Assembly (NCBI GenBank): GCA_025924845.1
Contig: JAICHN010000267.1
Span: 1-7,266 of the forward strand
From: Chloroflexota bacterium
GTDB lineage: Bacteria; Chloroflexota; UBA5177; JANWHV01
Direction: 5' to 3'
DNA length: 7,266 nucleotides
Shown: piece by piece, positions 1 through 6,558 of the stretch
How positions within the stretch are numbered: the stretch's first letter is position 1
Layout: each line of letters starts with the position of its first letter
Position numbers and translations under genes: made by a program
Notes under the pieces: generated by a model
The model's database searches: none
Told to the model about the DNA's origin: nothing
What the model saw: the letters and a program-made list of their open reading frames with translations, nothing else

Positions 1-1
1 G

Positions 2-547
2 GACGTGCAGAACGATCTGCTCTCCGGCAAGATCGCCATGTCCACCAACTGGGAAGGGTCGATGAGTAGCTCCAACGACAAGACCCAGGCCGTGGCGTCC
101 GTGCTCGGCCAGGTCCGTATGGCGCTGATCCCCGGCTCGGCCACGCGGAAGAGCGGCACATGCCTGGGGCCCGAAGGCTGGTCGATCATGAAGGCCGCGC
201 CCAACCTAACCCAGGCCAAGGCCTTCGTCAACTGGTGGATCACGATGAAGGAGCAGATCATTGCCATGGAGGTTTTCGATCAGTTCCCCATCTACAGCTC
301 GCTGTATGCCAATCCACAACTGCGCAAGCTCGTGGCCGCCGCCGACGGCCAGGACGATTTCGCCATCTATGGTCAGCAGTTCGACTATGCCCAGGCACGC
401 CCCAACTTCCCAGGGTATCTTGATGCCTCACAGCGCCTTCAGGTGCATCTCCACAAGGCCTTCCTCGGTCAGGAGACGCCACAGAAGGCCCTTGATAACG
501 CGGTGTCCGAGATGAAACAGGCCACAGGCAGTGGGAACAATCCGTAG
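2..547 (+). CDS. ABC transporter extracellular solute-binding protein, C-terminal part (CUT1/MalE type), 5'-truncated by window edge
   Basis: This is the last 181 codons of a periplasmic or lipid-anchored sugar-binding protein that captures a solute and delivers it to the permease pair encoded next. The frame is open from base 2, so the true start lies outside the window; the GTG at base 5 is not a credible start because the sequence begins in mid-domain. Family members are usually 400-450 residues, so roughly the C-terminal lobe is present. Visible hallmarks are a G-K-I-A-M-x-x-x-W-E stretch near the start, a G-P-E-G-W-S-I strand about 55 residues in, the helix KAFVNWW about 20 residues further on, and a tail ending in a typical amphipathic helix (ALDNAVSEMKQAT). 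Order and strand fit a binding-protein/permease/permease/ATPase operon. Substrate cannot be read from this fragment; the neighbouring iolB hints at a cyclitol or sugar acid. Confidence 0.88.
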   Translation, partial: DVQNDLLSGKIAMSTNWEGSMSSSNDKTQAVASVLGQVRMALIPGSATRKSGTCLGPEGWSIMKAAPNLTQAKAFVNWWITMKEQIIAMEVFDQFPIYSSLYANPQLRKLVAAADGQDDFAIYGQQFDYAQARPNFPGYLDASQRLQVHLHKAFLGQETPQKALDNAVSEMKQATGSGNNP

Positions 548-560
548 CTAGCCTGCAAGG

Positions 561-596
561 CGCGGCACACGGCCAAGCAGAAGGCCGTGTGCCGCG
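561..596 (+). promoter_or_regulatory. Intercistronic stem-loop between binding-protein and permease genes
   Basis: A perfect 14-bp inverted repeat occupies 561-574 and 583-596 (arm CGCGGCACACGGCC) with an 8-base loop AAGCAGAA. No T-run follows the right arm, so it is not a classical intrinsic terminator. In CUT1 operons a hairpin in this position commonly blocks 3' exonucleases and lets binding-protein mRNA accumulate above permease mRNA; partial termination is also possible. The structure is seen directly; the function is inferred from its position, 13 bases after the stop codon. Confidence 0.75.
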
Positions 597-617
597 TCGG
601 CACGCTACCTCAACATC

Positions 618-1565
618 ATGGCACAAGTACCTTCTTCGCTGAAGACGCCGCGCAGGGGACGGGAGCCGAGCGCGCACGAGATGCAGGAGGCTAATCTGGC
701 CTTTGTGCTGATCGCGCCGACCTTGGTGATCGTGGGCCTCGTCTTTGTCTGGCCGGTGCTCTACTCGCTGTGGCTGAGCTTTAACCGCTACAATCTCACC
801 GCCTCGCCCAATCCAACCTTCGCCTGGTTTCATAACTACGCACTCATTTTTACCGACCCGTTCTATCGAAACGACGTGCTGGGGGCGACCGAACGCACCA
901 CCCTCTTCACCGTGGTCTCGGTGCCGATTGAACTGGTGCTGGGCCTGGCGTTCGCGCTGTTGCTCAACGAGGAGATGCCGGGGCGCAACATCCTTCGTTC
1001 GGTGATGATCGTGCCCTACGCGATGTTGACGATCAGCAACGGGCTGGTGTGGGACTACATCCTCGATCCCACCTATGGCGTCCTGAACACGATCTTGCAG
1101 CGCTGGGGCCTGATCAGCAATTATCAGGATTGGCTGGGTACCCCTACCGGCGCCATGGGCTGGGTGATCGCCGCCGACGTGTGGAAGACGACCCCGTTCA
1201 TGACGATCATCCTGTTGGCCGCCCTTCAGACCTTCCCTACCAATGTCTACCGTGCCGCCGAGGTGGATGGAGCCGGGGCGATCAGGCGCTTCTTTTACAT
1301 CACGCTGCCCATGCTCCGGCCCGCCATTCTGGTGGCCCTGGTGCTGCGTACGCTCGGCGCCTTCCGGGTCTACGATCTCATCTATGTGCTGACCGGAGGC
1401 GGCCCGGCGAACGGCACCAACGTGCTGAGCTATTATATTTACGATCAGGCCTTCCAGAATTACTACATCGGCTACGCCTCGGCCGTGGCCTATCTCACCA
1501 CCATCGCCATGGTGCTGATCATCCTGATCTATCTGTGGCTGTTGCGGACGGAGCCGGCGGCATGA
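618..1565 (+). CDS. Sugar ABC transporter permease, MalF/UgpA type
   Basis: Inner-membrane subunit (315 aa) forming half of the translocation pore of the CUT1 importer. A hydrophilic N-terminus (1-26) precedes a first membrane span at about 29-53; further spans are visible near 96-116, 127-148, 180-204, 235-255 and 285-311, matching the usual six-helix core. The cytoplasmic EAA loop that docks onto the ATPase is clear at 212-235: R-A-A-E-V-D-G-A, then F-F-Y-I-T-L-P-x-x-R-P. The ATG at 618 has no good Shine-Dalgarno sequence; the nearest in-frame upstream codons offer no other start before a stop at 549, while an internal ATG at 681 (residue 22) is a possible alternative. It follows the binding-protein gene by 70 bases that contain a stem-loop, and it overlaps the next permease gene by ATGA. 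Confidence 0.93.
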   Translation: MAQVPSSLKTPRRGREPSAHEMQEANLAFVLIAPTLVIVGLVFVWPVLYSLWLSFNRYNLTASPNPTFAWFHNYALIFTDPFYRNDVLGATERTTLFTVVSVPIELVLGLAFALLLNEEMPGRNILRSVMIVPYAMLTISNGLVWDYILDPTYGVLNTILQRWGLISNYQDWLGTPTGAMGWVIAADVWKTTPFMTIILLAALQTFPTNVYRAAEVDGAGAIRRFFYITLPMLRPAILVALVLRTLGAFRVYDLIYVLTGGGPANGTNVLSYYIYDQAFQNYYIGYASAVAYLTTIAMVLIILIYLWLLRTEPAA

Positions 1566-2419
1566 GCGGACATCGCTACGGACTAGCCCGCCGTATTTTC
1601 ATCGTGGTGGCCCTGGCCTTCTTCGTGCTGTTCAGTCTGCTGCCCTTTGCCTGGATGGTGCTCAGTTCGTTCATGTTCAAATCGCAGCTCTTGACCGATC
1701 CCTTCGCCCTGCCGCCGCATTTCACGCTCGACAACTACGTCCGACTGTTCACCTCGGCCAACGACGGCATCGGTTCGTCCAACTTCATCCACGCGATCAT
1801 TAATTCGCTCGTCGTCTGCACCATAACGACGATCATTGCCCTGGCGATCGGCGCCGTAGGCGGCTATGCCTTCGCGCGCTTACACTTCCCCGGCCGAAAC
1901 ACGCTGCTGCTGTTTATGCTGGCCATCCAGTTTCTCCCCTCGGTCACAGTGATCATCCCGATGTATTTGATGGGCCGATGGGCTCATCTTCTGGATAGCT
2001 GGTGGATTCTGGTCTTTGCCTACACCAGCTTCGCGTTGCCGTTCGCGCTTTGGATCCTCCGCGGCTACTTCGAGACGATTCCGCGCTCGCTGGAGAACGC
2101 GGCGCGTATCGACGGCTGCTCGCGCGTCGGCGCCTTCATTAAGATAGTGCTCCCGCTCTCGGCACCCGGCCTGGCGGCTACCGCCATTTTCACCTTCCTC
2201 AATGCCTGGGATGAGTTCTTCTTCGCCCTGATCTTCACCAACACCTACAAAGCGAAGACCTTGCCGGTCGCACTCTCCGAGTTCACCAGCCGCCACACCA
2301 TCGACTTCGGGTTGCTGATGTCGGGCGGCGTGGTGGCCAATATTCTGCCGGTGCTGATCGCCCTCTCGATGCAGCGTTACATCGTACGCGGCCTGACCGC
2401 GGGCGGCGTGAAGGGATAG
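1562..2419 (+). CDS. Sugar ABC transporter permease, MalG/UgpE type
   Basis: Second inner-membrane subunit (285 aa) of the importer. The start is the ATG inside the ATGA overlap with the preceding permease stop, which implies translational coupling; the same frame is open far upstream but reads only as a shadow of the first permease. A positively charged start (H-R-Y-G-L-A-R-R) leads into the first span at about 12-34, then F-A-W-M-V-L-S-S-F, the usual MalG entry. Spans follow near 76-103, 113-138, 147-167, 202-220 and 250-272. The EAA loop is at 178-202 (E-N-A-A-R-I-D-G-C ... I-V-L-P-L-S-A-P), and the N-A-W-D-E-F-F-F-A motif typical of MalG follows it. Length and motif order are normal for the family. 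The ATPase gene starts 8 bases downstream. Confidence 0.94.
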   Translation: MSGHRYGLARRIFIVVALAFFVLFSLLPFAWMVLSSFMFKSQLLTDPFALPPHFTLDNYVRLFTSANDGIGSSNFIHAIINSLVVCTITTIIALAIGAVGGYAFARLHFPGRNTLLLFMLAIQFLPSVTVIIPMYLMGRWAHLLDSWWILVFAYTSFALPFALWILRGYFETIPRSLENAARIDGCSRVGAFIKIVLPLSAPGLAATAIFTFLNAWDEFFFALIFTNTYKAKTLPVALSEFTSRHTIDFGLLMSGGVVANILPVLIALSMQRYIVRGLTAGGVKG

Positions 2420-2427
2420 AGCTTTAA

Positions 2428-3564
2428 GTGGCTAGCGTGACCCTGAAGAACCTCAGCAAGCGCTTCGGCAAAGTGACGGCGGTGCAGGACGTAAACCTGG
2501 AAATCCGGGACGGCGAGTTCGTGGTATTGCTTGGCCCCAGCGGCTGTGGAAAATCTACCATGCTCTATAGCATCGCCGGATTGGAGACGATCTCCGGCGG
2601 CGAGATCTTCATCGGCGATCGGCTGATGAACCGCGTGCCGCCCAAGGCACGGAATATCGCCATGGTCTTCCAGGACTACGCGCTGTATCCCCATATGAAC
2701 GTCTATAACAACATGGCGTTCGGCCTCAAGTTGCGCAAAGCATCCCATCCCGAGATCGAACGCCGCGTCCAGGAGGCCGCCGCCATGCTGAGCATCGAGC
2801 ACTTGCTGGAGCGCCGCCCGCGTGAGCTTTCGGGCGGGCAGCGTCAGCGCGTGGCCCTGGGACGGGCCATAGTGCGCGAGCCCGATGTGTTCCTGATGGA
2901 CGAGCCGCTCTCCAACCTCGATGCCATCCTGCGGGCGCAGATGCGGACTGAGATCGCTCGCCTTCACCATCGTCTGAACAGCACCTTTATCTACGTGACA
3001 CACGATCAGGTAGAGGCGATCACCATGGGGGATCGCATCGTGGTGCTCAAGGATGGGATTATTCAGCAGGTGGGCAGCCCGCAAGAAGTCTACGAACACC
3101 CAGCCAATGTGTTCGTGGCCGGATTCATCGGTACGCCGGCCATGAACTTCCTGCGCGGTACGGTGAAAGCGCGGGAGGGCAGTTTGGTGCTCGATACCGG
3201 CGACTTCACCGTTCCCCTGGCGGGCACGGGCGCGGCGTCGGCGACAGCCTATACGGAGAAAGCCTTGATCGCGGGCATCCGCCCCTCGGCCATCGCTCTG
3301 GTCAGGCCGGATGAGCCGTCGGCCGCGGACGGCGGAGCGATCGCGGCACGGGTGGACGTGGTGGAACCGATGGGCGACATCGCCTATATCCAGGCATTCC
3401 TGGCGGGCCAACTCTTCACCGTGCGCGCCGATCCCCAGGCCCTCCCCGCGGCGGGGCAAACCGTGCTGCTGCGGATCAATAGCGCCGCCCTGCACCTGTT
3501 CGACGCCGACAGCCAGCGGTCCATTCTGCCGCAACAGGCGCCGGCCCTGGAGCCGGCGCGCTAA
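2428..3564 (+). CDS. Sugar ABC transporter ATP-binding protein, MalK/UgpC/MsmX type
   Basis: Cytoplasmic ATPase (378 aa) that powers the importer as a homodimer. All motor motifs are intact: Walker [10 protein letters not shown] at 36-44, Q-loop Q82, signature LSGGQ at 134-138, Walker B VFLMD at 154-158 with catalytic E159, D-loop SNLD at 162-165 and switch histidine H192. About 237-378 forms the OB/TOBE-like regulatory region typical of MalK and UgpC. The start is a GTG with a weak ribosome site (AAGGGA at 2411-2416 is rather far, AGAG at 2418-2421 nearer), eight bases after the permease stop, so coupling is likely. ATPases of this group often serve several importers, so it need not be dedicated to this one. 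It ends the transport operon; a 236-base gap follows. Confidence 0.95.
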   Translation: MASVTLKNLSKRFGKVTAVQDVNLEIRDGEFVVLLGPSGCGKSTMLYSIAGLETISGGEIFIGDRLMNRVPPKARNIAMVFQDYALYPHMNVYNNMAFGLKLRKASHPEIERRVQEAAAMLSIEHLLERRPRELSGGQRQRVALGRAIVREPDVFLMDEPLSNLDAILRAQMRTEIARLHHRLNSTFIYVTHDQVEAITMGDRIVVLKDGIIQQVGSPQEVYEHPANVFVAGFIGTPAMNFLRGTVKAREGSLVLDTGDFTVPLAGTGAASATAYTEKALIAGIRPSAIALVRPDEPSAADGGAIAARVDVVEPMGDIAYIQAFLAGQLFTVRADPQALPAAGQTVLLRINSAALHLFDADSQRSILPQQAPALEPAR

Positions 3565-3800
3565 CGCTGTGCCGACCATCACCCATGATCCTCGGGCTAA
3601 AGCCGGAAGCGCCCAATTACTCGGCTGTTTTCGGATCGTGAGAACTGGATGAGCGGTGCTCTACACGATAACCTAATATCGATTAGGCTAATCGATATTA
3701 GGTTATCGTGTAGAACGACAGGATCAGACACGAATATAGAATCAAACATCCCAGAGCCAAACAGATCCGAAATCACCCACGGTAGCAAGGAGAAAAGAAG
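3565..3800. other. Intergenic region between importer operon and iolB, with large palindrome
   Basis: No coding sequence is supported here. Just after the ATPase gene a weak terminator-like arrangement is visible (AGCCG at 3601-3605 pairing with CGGCT at 3622-3626, then GTTTT), but the stem is only 5 bp with a 16-base loop. The 55-bp palindrome at 3660-3714 is listed separately. A 9-bp inverted pair TTTCGGATC (3629-3637) and GATCCGAAA (3764-3772) flanks it asymmetrically. A TATAGA at 3735-3740 could be part of a -10 box for iolB but lacks a convincing -35 partner. The region ends with a strong ribosome site AAGGAG (3787-3792), 8 bases before the iolB GTG. Confidence 0.7.
3660..3714. repeat. 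55-bp palindrome, 27-bp perfect arms with 1-base centre
   Basis: Arm 3660-3686 is the exact reverse complement of 3688-3714, with a single G at 3687 between them. The arms are AT-rich (about one third G+C) inside GC-rich flanks. Smaller dyads are nested within it: CCTAAT-N4-ATTAGG at 3672-3687, CTAAT-N4-ATTAG at 3688-3701, and CGATA-N6-TATCG at 3666-3681 and 3693-3708. There is no T-run on either side, so a standard terminator is unlikely. It could be a composite operator for iolB, a cruciform-forming site, or abutted ends of a small mobile element. The structure is directly seen; the function is unknown. Confidence 0.92.
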
Positions 3801-4619
3801 GTGAGCGAACGATCGCTTCTGGTGCGCGGGAGCGGCACTACCCACGGGTTGGCTCTTTCGCTGACCCCCGAGCAGGCCGGCTGGACCCATATCGGCTTCG
3901 ACCTCCTCCGTCTCGCCGCCGGTGAAACCTGGAACGGGGCCACCGGGGAACGCGAGGTAGCGTTGGTCAGTATCGGCGGCGTGGCGCGCGTGAGCAGCGG
4001 CGAGAACAACTGGGGCGTGGGCGGGCGGCCCACCCCGTTCGAGGGCATGCCGCACTGCCTCTACCTGCCGCCGGGTACGGACTACCGAGTGGACGCCGCC
4101 ACCAGCCTGGAACTGGCGATCTGCAGTGCTCCCGCTACCGGCGCACCGCTGCCGCCCCGTCTCTATCTGCCCGAGGATATGCAGGTTCACACGCGAGGCG
4201 AGGGCCAGTGCCAACGAGAGATCCACGACATTCTAATGGAAGATCGGCCGGCCGGCAGCCTGTTGCTGACCGAGGTATACAGCCCGGCCGGCAACTGGTC
4301 CAGCTATCCCCCTCATAAACACGACGAGGACCGCCTACCGGATGAGTCCCAACTGGAGGAGACCTACTACTTCCGGATCAATCCGCCACAGGGTTTTGCC
4401 CTGGAGCGGGTGTACACCGGCGACGGCAGTCTGGACCAGACGGTGGCGCCTCGGAACGGTGATCTGGTGCTGGTGCCGCGCGGCTACCACGTGGTGGGGG
4501 CGCCGCACGGCTACGAGGTCTACTATCTGAACGTACTGGCCGGTCCCAAGCGAGCGCTACGTGTCAGCTTCGACCCCGACCATGTGTGGGTAAAGGAATC
4601 ATGGGATCGGGTGTGGTAA
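3801..4619 (+). CDS. iolB: 5-deoxy-glucuronate isomerase (myo-inositol catabolism)
   Basis: Cytoplasmic metal-dependent isomerase (272 aa) that converts 5-deoxy-D-glucuronate to 2-deoxy-5-keto-D-gluconate in the IolB step of myo-inositol breakdown. The protein is a KduI/IolB-type bicupin of normal length. The N-terminal cupin half covers about 1-120 (E-T-W-N-G-x-T-G-E-R-E at 42-52). The C-terminal half carries the diagnostic S-Y-P-P-H-K-H-D at 168-175, L-E-E-T-Y-Y-F-R at 185-192 and G-Y-H-V-V at 228-232, giving likely metal ligands H172, H174, E187 and H230. The GTG start is set by AAGGAG 8 bases upstream. The next gene begins 10 bases after the TAA, with its ribosome site overlapping that stop. 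No iolC, D, E or G is in the window, so the rest of the pathway must lie elsewhere. The palindrome at 3660-3714 is a candidate control site. Confidence 0.92.
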   Translation: MSERSLLVRGSGTTHGLALSLTPEQAGWTHIGFDLLRLAAGETWNGATGEREVALVSIGGVARVSSGENNWGVGGRPTPFEGMPHCLYLPPGTDYRVDAATSLELAICSAPATGAPLPPRLYLPEDMQVHTRGEGQCQREIHDILMEDRPAGSLLLTEVYSPAGNWSSYPPHKHDEDRLPDESQLEETYYFRINPPQGFALERVYTGDGSLDQTVAPRNGDLVLVPRGYHVVGAPHGYEVYYLNVLAGPKRALRVSFDPDHVWVKESWDRVW

Positions 4620-4629
4620 GGAGCCTTTC

Positions 4630-6078
4630 ATGTACCATCCGCGTCACTGCGTGGGCCTTGTCGTAGCGGCATTGATGCCGGCCTTGCTTCTGGGCGGCAG
4701 CGCCGGCGCGGCCCCGGCCGGGCAACCCCTGGCGGCGAATCAGCAAAATGCGTTGGACACGGTCGCCTTTCGCACCGTTCAGCACGGCAGGCTCGGCGGC
4801 GCTCACACTATTCTCGTCACCACGGATGGGGGGCGGACCTGGACGCGCCAGTATTCGGGGCCGTCCACCGTACGGCAATTCTCCTTCGTATCGGACAGTG
4901 CCGGCTGGGCGATGGGCCGCGGATCTCTGCTCCGCACCACCAATGCCGGCAGGAACTGGAGCGTGGTCCACAAGCCCCCGCACGCACTCCAGCAGATTGA
5001 TTTCGTGACCTCTTCGCGGGGCTGGGCTATCGCAGGCAACCGCCCTGACCAGATGGCGCTGTACCGCACCAACGATGCCGGCACTACCTGGACGTCACAA
5101 TCGTTATCCATGCCCGTCGGCGCGGTGTGCTTTAGCGATCCCGCGCACGGCTGGGCGGCGCGAGCCTTCTCGACCGGGAAAACGGCCGTGGCCATTGTGG
5201 CCACCGGTGATGGCGGTACGACCTGGCGCCCAGTCGCGGTACCGCCCGGCGCCGGAGATATAGGCGGGTTCGTAGGACAGAAACTCAGTTGCCCGACCGC
5301 GAATACGGTGTGGGATCTGGTCACCTTTGGCGGCTACGCGGGCGGCGCGGCATACGCGCTCTACCGCGGCACGGCGGGCGGTACGCAGTGGAAAGCGGTG
5401 GCGCAGGTGATGGCGCCGGGACATTCGGGAGCGCCCAGGGGGCCGGGCACGGCGCCCGGCGATCTGGCCGCCCCTTCAGGGCAGGTGGCCTATCTTGCCG
5501 GCATGTGCTTTGCCTGTGGCGGGCAGGGAACAACGTCGGTAGGCGAGACGCTGGATGGAGGGAAGACCTGGCGCAACCTCGGCATCCCCGGCCTACCCAC
5601 GAGCACGGCAGCGCTGTCGTTTCCGGCGTCCCACGAAGGCTGGCTGGTGGCCAATTGGCAAACGAGCGCGGCCAAGCAGCAGAGCGCGGTCTTCAAAACG
5701 ACGGACGGGGGAATTATCTGGCAACGGCAGATTCCGGCACCTCAGGGGATGGTCAGCGTAACTTTCACCCTGACCCTCTACGGCTACGTACCCGATGGGC
5801 AGGAGTTTGCCGTGGCGGGGCCGCCGGAACTGGGCGGCGGTTCGGGCGCGCTTCCCATCTGCACGACCATCGCGGCGCGCCTCAAGCTGGGCTTGGTCCC
5901 CTGCGTGGGTAATCGCACGGTCTACGCGCGAAACATTCTGGTGCCGCGCGGCAGCACTTTCGACTTCTATTTCGAGCGTTTCACGCCCCAGCATACGGTG
6001 GCGCCCCTGATCCTGTACAGCGGAACCCGTACGGCGAACAAGGACCTGACGGTCGGGGCCTATATCCGGTTCGGGTAG
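4630..6078 (+). CDS. Secreted Asp-box (BNR/YCF48-like) beta-propeller protein
   Basis: Predicted exported protein of 482 aa, function unknown. A signal peptide is visible: basic start, hydrophobic core at 8-23, then A-G-A with likely cleavage after residue 27. Seven Asp-box-like motifs (T-x-D/N-x-G-x-x-W and variants) lie at about 64-71, 103-110, 147-154, 192-199, 247-254, 307-314 and 357-364; several follow a G-W-A strand as in YCF48/HCF136-like propellers, which suggests a seven-bladed fold. The fifth motif (G-T-A-G-G-T-Q-W) has lost its Asp. After the last blade, about 375-482 forms a separate beta-rich region with Cys411 and Cys425, possibly a disulfide, and no sortase or membrane anchor. 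The start has AAGGAG (4618-4623), 6 bases before ATG and overlapping the iolB stop, so the two genes are probably co-translated. Sialidase activity is not supported: Asp boxes are structural and no catalytic set is evident. Confidence 0.85.
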   Translation: MYHPRHCVGLVVAALMPALLLGGSAGAAPAGQPLAANQQNALDTVAFRTVQHGRLGGAHTILVTTDGGRTWTRQYSGPSTVRQFSFVSDSAGWAMGRGSLLRTTNAGRNWSVVHKPPHALQQIDFVTSSRGWAIAGNRPDQMALYRTNDAGTTWTSQSLSMPVGAVCFSDPAHGWAARAFSTGKTAVAIVATGDGGTTWRPVAVPPGAGDIGGFVGQKLSCPTANTVWDLVTFGGYAGGAAYALYRGTAGGTQWKAVAQVMAPGHSGAPRGPGTAPGDLAAPSGQVAYLAGMCFACGGQGTTSVGETLDGGKTWRNLGIPGLPTSTAALSFPASHEGWLVANWQTSAAKQQSAVFKTTDGGIIWQRQIPAPQGMVSVTFTLTLYGYVPDGQEFAVAGPPELGGGSGALPICTTIAARLKLGLVPCVGNRTVYARNILVPRGSTFDFYFERFTPQHTVAPLILYSGTRTANKDLTVGAYIRFG

Positions 6079-6141
6079 CGAGGTTCCCTCAATCCGTGCC
6101 TCAAGGCGCTTCCAGGGCGAAGCGGGCGAGCACCGGGCAAT
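6079..6141. other. Convergent intergenic gap
   Basis: This 63-base gap separates two convergent stop codons. A 6-bp hairpin (CGCTTC at 6107-6112, GAAGCG at 6119-6124, 6-base loop) could help end transcription, but there is no T-run on either side, so it is only a weak bidirectional terminator candidate. Confidence 0.3.
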
Positions 6142-6558
6142 TTACCGGGGAGGGTGCCAGCCGGCCCGGACCCAAAGGCGGCGAGCATCGACCATCTTCT
6201 CTCGGTTCATCCGTAGCCGCGCGACGGTCGCGCGGCCAATCGGTGTCAACCCCAGGACCTGTGTGCCGTCCACGCTCCAGCCGAAATGCTCGACCCAGCG
6301 TTGGCTTCGCGGATGAAATAAGGGCGCCTGCTCCCCGGTGTTCAGGTCTATGCCCGTTTGGTACGCCAGCTTAAAGCCGTTGCAGCCGACACAGCTCAGG
6401 CATAGATTGGCGAGGTCGGAAGTACCGCCCGCGGATTGCGGAATAATGTGGTCCACATCCATCTCCACGACGATGGCCTGAGCGGTCCGGCAGTACTCGC
6501 AGCGACCCTTGGCCCGCTCGACAACCGCTTGACGAAGGGCATACCCGATAGAGGCCAC
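6142..6558 (-). CDS. HNH endonuclease
   Basis: Small nuclease (138 aa) of the HNH superfamily, which cuts DNA using a metal held in a beta-beta-alpha fold. Visible elements are the first zinc knuckle C-E-Y-C (C20, C23), the core V-D-H-I-I-P with H37 as probable general base, N-L at 51-52, the second knuckle C56-x-x-C59, then N60 and K63. The C-terminal half (about 75-138) has the F-H-P-R-x-Q-R-W-x-E-H-F and L-T-P-I-G-R-A-T-V stretches that I associate with a stand-alone HNH family common in Chloroflexota and cyanobacteria (from memory). The GTG start sits immediately after the TAG of the upstream gene, with AGGGG 5 bases before it, so coupling is very likely. It converges with the propeller gene, 63 bases apart. 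The biological target is unknown; defence, toxin and homing roles are all possible. Confidence 0.88.
   Translation of the reverse strand: MASIGYALRQAVVERAKGRCEYCRTAQAIVVEMDVDHIIPQSAGGTSDLANLCLSCVGCNGFKLAYQTGIDLNTGEQAPLFHPRSQRWVEHFGWSVDGTQVLGLTPIGRATVARLRMNREKMVDARRLWVRAGWHPPR

Noticed and set aside
1049..1561. Upstream extension of the second permease frame
   Set aside because: It overlaps the first permease's EAA region in another frame and translates to low-complexity Arg/His-rich sequence; the ATGA overlap at 1562 is the natural start.
2377..3582. Long minus-strand open frame of 401 codons opposite the ATPase gene
   Set aside because: It is the antisense shadow of a high-GC gene whose plus-strand protein has every ABC ATPase motif; the antisense translation resembles no family.
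3601..3631. AGCCG ... CGGCT followed by GTTTT after the ATPase gene as intrinsic terminator
   Set aside because: Only a 5-bp stem with a 16-base loop and a short interrupted T-run; mentioned in the intergenic entry but not called.
3712..3740. Promoter for iolB with -10 TATAGA at 3735
   Set aside because: No acceptable -35 hexamer at the expected distance; two mismatches in the -10; left as a remark only.
6096..6374. Plus-strand ORF opposite the HNH gene
   Set aside because: Composition is typical of an antisense shadow and the minus-strand HNH motifs are clear.
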